Positions 10,047-17,072 of a stretch of 64,000 nt of DNA are shown piece after piece (within the stretch, counting starts at the first letter, position 1; every line of letters starts with the position of its first letter). Both the position numbers and the translations under genes were made by a program. Below the pieces are notes generated by a model. The model was not told where the DNA came from and made no database searches. It worked only from the letters and a program-made list of their open reading frames with translations. Source of the stretch: Acetobacter malorum (GTDB lineage Bacteria; Pseudomonadota; Alphaproteobacteria; Acetobacterales; Acetobacteraceae); the NCBI RefSeq assembly GCF_001580615.1, contig NZ_LHZC01000051.1, positions 79,913 to 143,912 on the forward strand, read 5' to 3'.

Positions 10047-10128
10047 TTCGCAGACTGTTGTATCAAGCGGCAGGGGAATAAGAGTAGAAAGAAGCAAACG
10101 AATTTGCACCAGTTGCAAAGTCTGCGAA
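10047..10128. promoter_or_regulatory. Divergent prpD/regulator control region with nested inverted repeats
   Basis: The gap between prpD and the regulator holds two repeat systems. A perfect 10-base inverted repeat, TTCGCAGACT (10047-10056) and AGTCTGCGAA (10119-10128), brackets the region. Inside it, GCAAA (10094-10098), TTTGCA (10103-10108) and TGCAAA (10114-10119) form two overlapping palindromes. TTTGC/GCAAA cores resemble the TTTGCAAA-type sites reported for RamB/PrpR, relatives of the adjacent regulator. Operator role is inferred. Confidence 0.55.
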
Positions 10129-10139
10129 GGTCTGTCGGT

Positions 10140-11558
10140 ATGCCCAGAACAAAAATAAAACTCTTTGCAGGAAACCGTCTGCAACAGTTACGTAAGCGTG
10201 AAGGCATGACACAGGCTGCCATGGCTGAACGCGTGGGGATTTCACTAAGCTATCTGAATCAGCTTGAACGCAATCACCGCCCGTTACCCAACCACCTCCT
10301 GCAGAACCTTTGTGAGCGTTTCACTCTAACGCCTGCGTGGTTCAGTGACACGCGGGAAGCCCACATCATACAGGCGCTTCGGGAGACAATGGCTGATCCT
10401 ATTTTTAAAACAGCGTCCCTCCCTTTTTCTAAAATGACTGAGGCTGCAAACCACAGTCCGGAACTCTGTCAGGCTTTTTTAACACTCTATCGTGCTTATA
10501 CTTTTAATCAGGAACAATATTTCGAAACGGCCTTGTCCCCTTCTCCCTCTCTGGAGCCTTATGATGTGGTGGGAAACTGGGTGCAGGAACATCGGAATTA
10601 TTTTCACGAACTTGATAGAGCTGCGGAGGAATTTTATAAAAATTTTACCCTTAAGGATGACCAGTTAAGCTCTAGCCTCGCCAAGCATCTTTATGATCGC
10701 CACGGGCTGCATATTACACAAAGCACCGATATGGAAAGTACAGGTCTTGTCTGGCGCATTGACCAACATAAACGCCAGATTTACCTGCCTCATAATCAGC
10801 CTCATGAAAGCACTTTATTTTTTCTGGCTCAGATTATTGGTCAACTGGAACAGAGCCGACTGATAACGGATATTCTACGCCGCGAAGGCCCCAAAGATTA
10901 CAATGCTCAGGAACTGGCCCGGGTCTATCTCAGCAATTACTTTGCCGGCGCGCTGATCTTGCCGTATGCCAGATTTTTAGAGCAAGCCGAAATAATGCGT
11001 TATGATATTGACGAGTTACGCCGCCATTTCTCCGTTAGCTTTGAGCAGGTTTGTCATAGGTTGAGCACTTTACAACGCACTGGCGCAGAAGGAATTCCCT
11101 TTTACTTCCTCAAACTCGATATTGCAGGAAATATTCTTAAAAGTTTTTCTGCCAATCGTTTTTCTCAAGCTCGGTTTGGTGGGCCGTGCCCTTTATGGAA
11201 CGTATTCAGGGCCTTTGCGACGCCCGGCCAGATTCAGGTGCAGCTTTCTCAAACAACGGATGATGCTATCTATCTGAACGTGGCGCGCACAGTTGGCCAT
11301 GAAGGCTCAAGTTATGCTGATCGTCCACGGCAAATCGCTATGGTTCTGGGTTGCTCCATAACCGATGCCGCTAAAACTGTTTATGCCGCAGGCCTTAATC
11401 TGGAAGACCACAGTATGGTTGTTCCCATTGGGCCTGGATGCCGAGCCTGCGGACGTGACCAGTGTAGTCATCGTTCTCTCCCGGTTTCAGGCCGCATTCT
11501 GGACACCGGCAGTCATGCGCGCGGCGTTGTTCCCTACCGGGCCTTGCCTGAAGAATAG
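10140..11558 (+). CDS. Short-chain acyl-CoA-responsive regulator (XRE HTH + DUF955 + DUF2083; RamB/PrpR/ScfR type)
   Basis: A 472-residue regulator. Residues about 8-65 form an XRE-type HTH (GNRLQQLRKREGMTQAAMAE, GISLSYLNQLERNHRPLP). A DUF955/IrrE-like middle domain follows, then a C-terminal DUF2083 region with conserved cysteines (RFGGPCPLWNVF, GPGCRACGRDQCSHRS). This matches the RamB/PrpR/ScfR family, which controls propionate, acetate and glyoxylate genes and, in mycobacteria, senses acyl-CoA. ATG 10140 (MPRTKIKLFAG) was chosen because upstream frame overlaps prpD and lacks domain similarity. It is more AT-rich than prp and divergent from it, so prp control is very likely. Confidence 0.88.
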   Translation: MPRTKIKLFAGNRLQQLRKREGMTQAAMAERVGISLSYLNQLERNHRPLPNHLLQNLCERFTLTPAWFSDTREAHIIQALRETMADPIFKTASLPFSKMTEAANHSPELCQAFLTLYRAYTFNQEQYFETALSPSPSLEPYDVVGNWVQEHRNYFHELDRAAEEFYKNFTLKDDQLSSSLAKHLYDRHGLHITQSTDMESTGLVWRIDQHKRQIYLPHNQPHESTLFFLAQIIGQLEQSRLITDILRREGPKDYNAQELARVYLSNYFAGALILPYARFLEQAEIMRYDIDELRRHFSVSFEQVCHRLSTLQRTGAEGIPFYFLKLDIAGNILKSFSANRFSQARFGGPCPLWNVFRAFATPGQIQVQLSQTTDDAIYLNVARTVGHEGSSYADRPRQIAMVLGCSITDAAKTVYAAGLNLEDHSMVVPIGPGCRACGRDQCSHRSLPVSGRILDTGSHARGVVPYRALPEE

Positions 11559-11690
11559 TATGTTAGGTCAGAAAATGCTTTGTTGTCATTACCCGGTCGC
11601 ATTGCGATCTATTCCAATAAGCGGGCAGGTAGTACCGCACCATAATGCTCCAAGGAGGCCATCATGATGCAGTATTGGGGCGTAAGGCTT

Positions 11691-13211
11691 TTAATCAGCT
11701 AGCAACGGGTTATGAGCAATTGCGGCTTCAAACCGGGTGAAGTTCTGTTCAAGATCAAGCTGAATCCGGGCCTTTTCGCTTTGCGCGGTAAAATCCTGAC
11801 AGGACTGGCTCGTCATATCCTGACAGGCTGGAACCACATGCCCGTCTGCCCAGAGGCTTTCTCCCGGTATGAAAGAATAGATCAGGCCATTACGTGAAAG
11901 CTCTTTCATTTCCTGATAGCTCAGCGGCCAGGTTGTGGCAGCGCGCAGATATTCCTGTGTCAGGTCCCCACGGGATACGCCCTCATCATCAGTAGACAGA
12001 GCGACAGGCACACCGGCCCGTCTATACAGGGCAAAGGGGTGAGATTTTCCCTTAACATTCAGAATAACGTCATTACTTGTCAGGTTGATTTCAACCATGA
12101 CCTTTTTCTGAGCCATCTCTGCCAGCAAGCCCGTAGCATCCTGCTCCCACGTAATATCAATGCCGTGCCCGATCCGGCGTGCGTTGGCTATTTCTACCGC
12201 TGAGCGAATGTGATGCGTCAGCCCTTCAGGCGGAACAAGACCGGGAGTAAGCTCACCCGCATGCAGGCTGAGTTTCACATCGGGATACTGAGCATTGAGC
12301 GCCTGAAACATGCGCATATGCTGGTCATAATCCCGCATGGCTATCACGTTATCTTCGGGGGCAACAATATTCACCCCTACAAAACGGGCATCCGTTCGCA
12401 CAACTTCATACCCGGCATAAAGCTGCGCAAACACGACAGAGGGCTGCAAAGTGCGCAATGTCTGGTACAAATAACGCACTTTTACACCACACCCCGGATG
12501 CGCCTGTGGGGTTCCGCACTGCAAAACCTGCTGGGCCTGCCGCTCCATGTCATCGGTCTCGTGCCCAACATCTGCCACCAGTTTAGGCAGCATAGGCTTC
12601 AGCGCCTGTTCTGCCTGCGTATAATCCTCGCCCTTGAGGGGATGCGTCATCCCGGCAGCGATCATCCCGCCCAGACCGGGGGAAATCATCAATTCAACAT
12701 ACTGCACATGATCTTGTGCTGCCCGGTCTTTTACTTCTGCCAGACTGTCCCCTGCGTGTTTTTGCGTGATGGGGAAAAAGCGGCTGAAGGTTATAAAGAA
12801 ATGATCATGTCCTGAGCGGTCATTCGCTGTGGGCACAAAATCACGCATGGAAAGAGCATCAATCATGCTGTTTTCTGCGTCCGGGTCAGCAGGCAAAGCT
12901 GCGGCGGGGATCTCCCCTTTAGTGTGCCCCGTGCAGCCATGCGACAAAATCTGGCCGTGCTCGAGTGCCACGCATGCTCCATCCTGCGCAGCCCATTTTA
13001 AATAGCTTTCCGCATAAATGGCCCCCACCATGTGGTTGTGAAGGTCAGCTCCTTTAGGGAATTGACGCATGAAGAGCGCAAGACGGGCTGGGTCTGACTG
13101 TAATGTCGTGAAAATATGTGCTGTTTTCTGCTCATCTGTCGTTTGCGCCAGACAAAGGTTAGCAGAAAATGGCAGAACTGCGCAGGCCAGAAGTAAAGAG
13201 CGAAACAACAT
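11691..13211 (-). CDS. Secreted adenosine deaminase-family protein
   Basis: A 506-residue amidohydrolase with a Sec signal peptide (MLFRSLLLACAVLPFSANLCLAQ). Metal-site motifs KGADLHNH (53-60), SLHAGE, RIGHGID and STDDEGV appear in the order found in adenosine deaminases. The N-terminal region and size resemble the ADGF/CECR1-like secreted branch rather than the roughly 330-residue cytosolic enzyme. It would deaminate adenosine or a related purine nucleoside in the periplasm. Only a weak ribosome site precedes ATG 13211. The neighbour at its 3' end converges on it; no operon partner is evident. Confidence 0.85.
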   Translation of the reverse strand: MLFRSLLLACAVLPFSANLCLAQTTDEQKTAHIFTTLQSDPARLALFMRQFPKGADLHNHMVGAIYAESYLKWAAQDGACVALEHGQILSHGCTGHTKGEIPAAALPADPDAENSMIDALSMRDFVPTANDRSGHDHFFITFSRFFPITQKHAGDSLAEVKDRAAQDHVQYVELMISPGLGGMIAAGMTHPLKGEDYTQAEQALKPMLPKLVADVGHETDDMERQAQQVLQCGTPQAHPGCGVKVRYLYQTLRTLQPSVVFAQLYAGYEVVRTDARFVGVNIVAPEDNVIAMRDYDQHMRMFQALNAQYPDVKLSLHAGELTPGLVPPEGLTHHIRSAVEIANARRIGHGIDITWEQDATGLLAEMAQKKVMVEINLTSNDVILNVKGKSHPFALYRRAGVPVALSTDDEGVSRGDLTQEYLRAATTWPLSYQEMKELSRNGLIYSFIPGESLWADGHVVPACQDMTSQSCQDFTAQSEKARIQLDLEQNFTRFEAAIAHNPLLAD

Positions 13212-13553
13212 GAAACACCATTGATGAAAAAATTGACAGGTTTAAGAAAAAAGCCTCGGAAGGCCTGATAGAGCGTTTCTACACTATAATGATAAAATGG
13301 GTCCATGTCGCAACTGCAACCAACACGCTAGCCATTTTTCCGTGCTGCACTGCGCGGCTTCTTTTTGGCCAAGCCGCAGAGATGCTCAACTTCTCTTTTG
13401 TGGGCAACGCTCTGAATATGATCCGGAATCAAATCTTAAATTACGTATATTCTTGAAAATAAAATGATTTTTCCGGCTTCATGCAGCCTAGAAATCTGTC
13501 GTATTTTTGAATTTCTGAATTGAGGCGCCTAATAAAGGGGCTTTGAGAATAGC
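13212..13553. other. Intergenic region with a possible decayed small gene
   Basis: This 342-base gap contains no convincing full gene. On the minus strand a 34-codon frame (TTG 13432 to TAG 13328) ends AKKKPRSAARKNG, a protein-like basic tail. Just upstream, in another frame, a 13-codon ATG frame (MKPEKSFYFQEYT) occurs. Together they might be remains of a small gene broken by a frameshift and a stop. The rest is AT-rich sequence. Confidence 0.25.
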
Positions 13554-14678
13554 TTATCGAGCCTCTGGCAGCACAAGCCGATCCAACATTGAGGGCAGAA
13601 TGGGTAGTGGTGCATCCTGCTTTTCAGCCCCGGGCTCGCCTACTCCGGTCGCCAGCCACGCGGCAACAGCACTGTCTCCGCCGGAAGGAAGCCAGTGTTC
13701 GGGGGTGTTTATCCAGCTCAGCATATCCTGCATTACGCGTGTACCCTGCCGGTCCCGCAGCAGCAGATGGTGGCCACCAGAGATAAGATCCAGCCGTGTT
13801 CCTGCGGGCATATTTTGCCAGACAGGCACCATGGCGGTGGGCGGAACAAGCTGGTCATGGTCGCCATATACACACAGCACAGGTCCATGGAGATGCGGGG
13901 CTGCATGCGCAGCCTGCTTCATCAACGTCACAAGGCCTTGCAGGGCTTTAAGTCGCGTTGCGCGCAGAGTTAGGGGGTCATAATACAGGCGGGCCAGCGC
14001 CAGCATATTGTCACTGGCCACAACATGTACCGGGAGTTCCCGCCCTGTTACAAGAGAGTCTGGAAACAGGCGTGCCAGCACCTTCAGCGGCACATCTGTC
14101 GCCCAGCTAAAATTCCATACAGCCGGAGCCAGCAGGATCGTGCCTGCCACATGTGGGGCATTCGGCTGTGCCATCAGCTGCATCAGCACAGCACCACCCA
14201 TGCTTTCCCCCGCCAGATAAAGGGGCGTGTGCGGATAGACCTGCTGAAGCTGGGTGACTTCCTCCCGAACGTCCTCCACCATCCGTGCCGTTCCTGCCCA
14301 GCCGCCACGCTCGGGCGCCTGCCCGAACCCCCGTTGATCTGGGGCTACAACCGTGACCCCACGTGCAGCGAAAAACGGGGCTGAGGATTCCCATGCATCC
14401 CGGCTATCATTAAACCCGTGCAAGGCCAGAAAAATGGCGCGAGGCGGTGCAGAGGCCTGCCAGAGGCGGGCGGGGATTTTTGCCCCATCGGAAAGCGTAA
14501 AAATCTTTTCTGGCGGCACTAACTGCCCAAGTTGGGCAAACCGCGACGGCGGTTTTGGCACGGGAGGCATTGTGGTGCTGCAGGCAGGAAGCGCCAGCAT
14601 TCCGCAGGTCGCCAAACCCGACCATCCGGCCTTTATGACCGCAGAGAACACTACCCTGTTCAGCACCGACCGCAGCAT
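13554..14678 (-). CDS. Alpha/beta hydrolase, monoacylglycerol lipase-like, probable lipoprotein
   Basis: A 374-residue protein of the lysophospholipase (Hydrolase_4) group. Seen: oxyanion-loop region ALHGFNDSRDAW, the nucleophile elbow GESMGG, an acid site in VYGDHDQLVPP and the catalytic histidine in ISGGHHLLLRD, so the triad is complete. The N-terminus is hydrophobic and ends LALPACSTT, an acceptable lipobox, suggesting a membrane-anchored lipoprotein. The frame opens with GTG at 14720; ATG 14678 gives a more compact leader, but neither start has a strong ribosome site. It probably hydrolyses lipid esters; the substrate is unknown. Divergent from the CHCC zinc-finger gene. Confidence 0.82.
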   Translation of the reverse strand: MLRSVLNRVVFSAVIKAGWSGLATCGMLALPACSTTMPPVPKPPSRFAQLGQLVPPEKIFTLSDGAKIPARLWQASAPPRAIFLALHGFNDSRDAWESSAPFFAARGVTVVAPDQRGFGQAPERGGWAGTARMVEDVREEVTQLQQVYPHTPLYLAGESMGGAVLMQLMAQPNAPHVAGTILLAPAVWNFSWATDVPLKVLARLFPDSLVTGRELPVHVVASDNMLALARLYYDPLTLRATRLKALQGLVTLMKQAAHAAPHLHGPVLCVYGDHDQLVPPTAMVPVWQNMPAGTRLDLISGGHHLLLRDRQGTRVMQDMLSWINTPEHWLPSGGDSAVAAWLATGVGEPGAEKQDAPLPILPSMLDRLVLPEAR

Positions 14679-14836
14679 TCTGCTCACGCGGATGGGAAGG
14701 AAGAAAGCATGGAAAAGCACATTTCAACCCGCTATCATTCCTGACAAATCCGCGCCAGTCTGGACTGATCCGGACTGTAAGCATGACGCGCCTTTGCGGA
14801 CACTGCGTCCTGCGTCACCATCAAGGATGTGCCTCC

Positions 14837-15052
14837 ATGCTTCTTCAAGCTACCAACCCTGTCCCTCACCCCCAGTTGGGGCATGTTGAAACGATTGTGG
14901 TCGATCATCGCAAAGTAGCGTGTGATGGTGGGCTGGGTGCGTTAGGGCACCCGCGTGTGTGGCTGACCATTGGCGGGCATCAGACTGTTTGCCCCTACTG
15001 CTCCCGCCTGTTTGTATTGCAGCCCGGTGCATCGGATGCGGGGCAGCATTAG
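14837..15052 (+). CDS. CHCC zinc-finger domain protein
   Basis: A 71-residue protein of the zf-CHCC family (relatives of the mitochondrial complex I subunit NDUFS6). The diagnostic pattern is visible: VACDGG, GHPRVWLTI, then VCPYCSRLFVL, giving Cys-His-Cys-Cys zinc ligands. ATG 14837 is preceded by CAAGGATG; an in-frame ATG at 14783 would add 18 residues outside the family domain. The bacterial proteins are conserved and small, usually without assigned function. It stands alone before the thioredoxin-like gene. Confidence 0.85.
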   Translation: MLLQATNPVPHPQLGHVETIVVDHRKVACDGGLGALGHPRVWLTIGGHQTVCPYCSRLFVLQPGASDAGQH

Positions 15053-15076
15053 GGAGCCGACAGTCCCTCTTATTTT
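15051..15076 (+). terminator. Weak terminator-like hairpin after the zinc-finger gene
   Basis: AGGGA (15051-15055) pairs with TCCCT (15064-15068) across an 8-base loop, followed by CTTATTTT. The hairpin overlaps the stop codon. The stem is short, so efficiency is doubtful. Confidence 0.35.
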
Positions 15077-15114
15077 ACAGTTTTTTATGTGAATTTAATT
15101 TTGCACGTATTTAA

Positions 15115-15143
15115 TTGACATTTATCCTGTCCTCTCCATACAT
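15115..15143 (+). promoter_or_regulatory. Candidate promoter for the thioredoxin-like gene
   Basis: A perfect TTGACA -35 hexamer (15115-15120) is followed 17-18 bases later by a weak -10 match (ATACAT/TACATA around 15138-15144). It is about 90 bases before the start at 15235, in AT-rich sequence. Confidence 0.35.
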
Positions 15144-15234
15144 ATCCTCTTAGCAATTCCGCTGCCTGACACGCTGTTTGTTATACGCCTTGTGGCCGGA
15201 AAAGCGCCTTTAGATTAATCAAGGATCATTCTGC

Positions 15235-15786
15235 ATGCGTTCTCCCGCTTTTTTCCGCACTTTGTTGGTGGCAACCGCTCTGACTGCTCCGGCTGTCGTT
15301 GGCATGGGGCAGCCTGCTGCGGCACAAAGCGCGGTCTCCAATGCGGCAACGGTGCCTGTCCCGCAGATTGGCTCTGCGCCAATTACAGCGGTCGCGCATC
15401 CGTATGCAGAACCAGATGACGCACAGGCTGCGGTAGACGCCGCCTTTGCAGAAGCCCGCAAGACAGGCCGGAAAGTGCTGATTGACTTTGGTGCCAACTG
15501 GTGCCCGGACTGTCGCGTTCTGGCGGGTGTGCTGACGCACCCGGCTGTCAGCCCGTGGGTTGATCAGACCTTTTCCGTCGTGTCTGTCAATGTCGACCAT
15601 TTCAACAAGAACATGGATATTGCCAAAAAGTTTGGCATTACCATTAAGGCCATTCCGGTCGCTCTGATTGTCACACCGGAGGGCAAGGTGCTGAACGGCG
15701 ACGAGACACTGGCTCTGGGCGATGCCCGCCGCATGTCTGGTCAGGCTGTGGTGGACAAGCTGGCGGCGTGGGCCAAACGCTCCTGA
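15235..15786 (+). CDS. Periplasmic thioredoxin-fold protein
   Basis: A 183-residue protein with a signal peptide ending near AAAQS (about residue 31) and one thioredoxin domain. The redox motif WCPDC is at 89-93, in VLIDFGANWCPDC, and the cis-proline segment is IKAIPVALIV. The sequence resembles Thioredoxin_7/DsbD-gamma-like reductases, so it likely moves electrons to periplasmic disulfides. The DsbD-type protein encoded at 17073 is a plausible electron source. ATG 15235 is preceded by CAAGGATC. It converges with the GT61 gene with only 7 bases between stops. Confidence 0.85.
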   Translation: MRSPAFFRTLLVATALTAPAVVGMGQPAAAQSAVSNAATVPVPQIGSAPITAVAHPYAEPDDAQAAVDAAFAEARKTGRKVLIDFGANWCPDCRVLAGVLTHPAVSPWVDQTFSVVSVNVDHFNKNMDIAKKFGITIKAIPVALIVTPEGKVLNGDETLALGDARRMSGQAVVDKLAAWAKRS

Positions 15787-15797
15787 GCAACGCTCAG
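15783..15797. terminator. Compact hairpin carrying both convergent stop codons
   Basis: CTGAGC-AAC-GCTCAG (15783-15797) is a perfect 6-bp stem with a 3-base loop. The plus-strand stop (15784-15786) and the minus-strand stop (15794-15796) are both inside the stem. It lacks T-runs, so a termination role is only possible. Confidence 0.35.
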
Positions 15798-16882
15798 ACA
15801 GGCGGCAGATACTGCTCAATCTGATCCAGTTCATGCAGAACGGAAGCAATATCCAGAGGCTTTTCAGACTGCGCGATATGGTCATCGTCCTGTTGGCCTG
15901 TGGGCATCAGTTTCCCCCAATAGGGTAAGCCTGCCTGCATGCCCATCAGCAGATTACACGGGTTCTGATGATGTTCGGCAACCAGTTCAAACATCACAGT
16001 GCCCGGCTGACACCAGACACAATTAGCCATTCCAGAGCCAAGTTGCCCCATAATCAGTCTGGCCCGTTTGAAAATCTGAATTTGTTCAGCCGCCGAGTGG
16101 TTTTCTGCCCGGACACACAAAAAGCCCCGCGCCTGCAAAGCCGCTGTTAGTTCGGCTTCATTCGGAATTCTGCGATTACTGGCGGGACCTCGCTCAATAA
16201 AAATACGCAGGTCTCGGGGGCCGGTTGGGGGCTGCGTGGCCGCCAAAAACTCGTATGCTGCCCGAGACAAAGGTGAGACCGAAAAATCAGCAGCTCCGCG
16301 CACATAATCCGCATAGAGCACCCGCCGGAACGCATATTGCTTACCATGCTCTGTCGGGATGCCTTTTTGCGCATCAAACCCGGAGAGCGCCAGCGTATCA
16401 GCCTGCCAGGGACGCATGCTGGCTGGCAGCATGAGCCGTGCATCCTGATGCCCGGTGATGCGTAAAGCATGCAAGGTGGGCAGCGTATGGGAGAGCCAAT
16501 GGTAATAATTGCTGTTCCAGTGGTCACAACAGACTGCGGCAGGGGTAGCGTGGTCCGGTATCGTTACCAGATCCTCCGGTCGCACTGTCAGCGCCGCAAC
16601 TGCCGAAGGGTCCTGCACATAGGCTGTTTCAAGCAGCGGTTTCCCATCCTTCAGGAAAACCATCAGGGAACGATCCAGCACCACATCCCGCAGTTCATAC
16701 AGGCAGAGGGTTGCGGGCTCGGAAACCCAGCTTTGGAACACAGAGGTTTCCCCCGCCCCCAGAACGCCTCCATTCACAAGGGACACAGGGACAGCGGGAA
16801 CAGTTTCCAAAACAGTCACACTGCTGGCAACGTCTTTCAGGCTCACAGGGCCAGTGTCGGCTGTCCGCCTGAAAAAGCCCAT
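15794..16882 (-). CDS. Glycosyltransferase family 61 (DUF563) protein
   Basis: A 362-residue cytosolic protein of the DUF563/GT61 group. Recognisable segments are CCDHWNSNYYHWLSHTLP (the conserved N-Y-H-W motif), LRIFIERGPASNRRIPNE, and GQLGSGMANCVWCQPGTVMFEL near the C-terminus, normally the conserved GAHGAGL...F region. In bacteria such enzymes transfer sugars onto surface polysaccharide. No polysaccharide cluster surrounds it, so the acceptor is unknown. Divergent from the DsbD-type gene. Confidence 0.8.
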   Translation of the reverse strand: MGFFRRTADTGPVSLKDVASSVTVLETVPAVPVSLVNGGVLGAGETSVFQSWVSEPATLCLYELRDVVLDRSLMVFLKDGKPLLETAYVQDPSAVAALTVRPEDLVTIPDHATPAAVCCDHWNSNYYHWLSHTLPTLHALRITGHQDARLMLPASMRPWQADTLALSGFDAQKGIPTEHGKQYAFRRVLYADYVRGAADFSVSPLSRAAYEFLAATQPPTGPRDLRIFIERGPASNRRIPNEAELTAALQARGFLCVRAENHSAAEQIQIFKRARLIMGQLGSGMANCVWCQPGTVMFELVAEHHQNPCNLLMGMQAGLPYWGKLMPTGQQDDDHIAQSEKPLDIASVLHELDQIEQYLPPV

Positions 16883-17072
16883 TGATCCCTGCTCTTCCTT
16901 CTACCTGTCCATTGTGCGTAACCGCGTTTTCTGCACGCATTACCGTATTCTGGTCCGGCTCTGGACACAAACTCCCGCAGTCCTGTTGCTGTGCTGCATT
17001 CTATGCCGCCAACGGACCATGCTATGGTGCGTTACTTTCCTGCCCTGTTGCATTTTTTATCTGAGATCCCGC

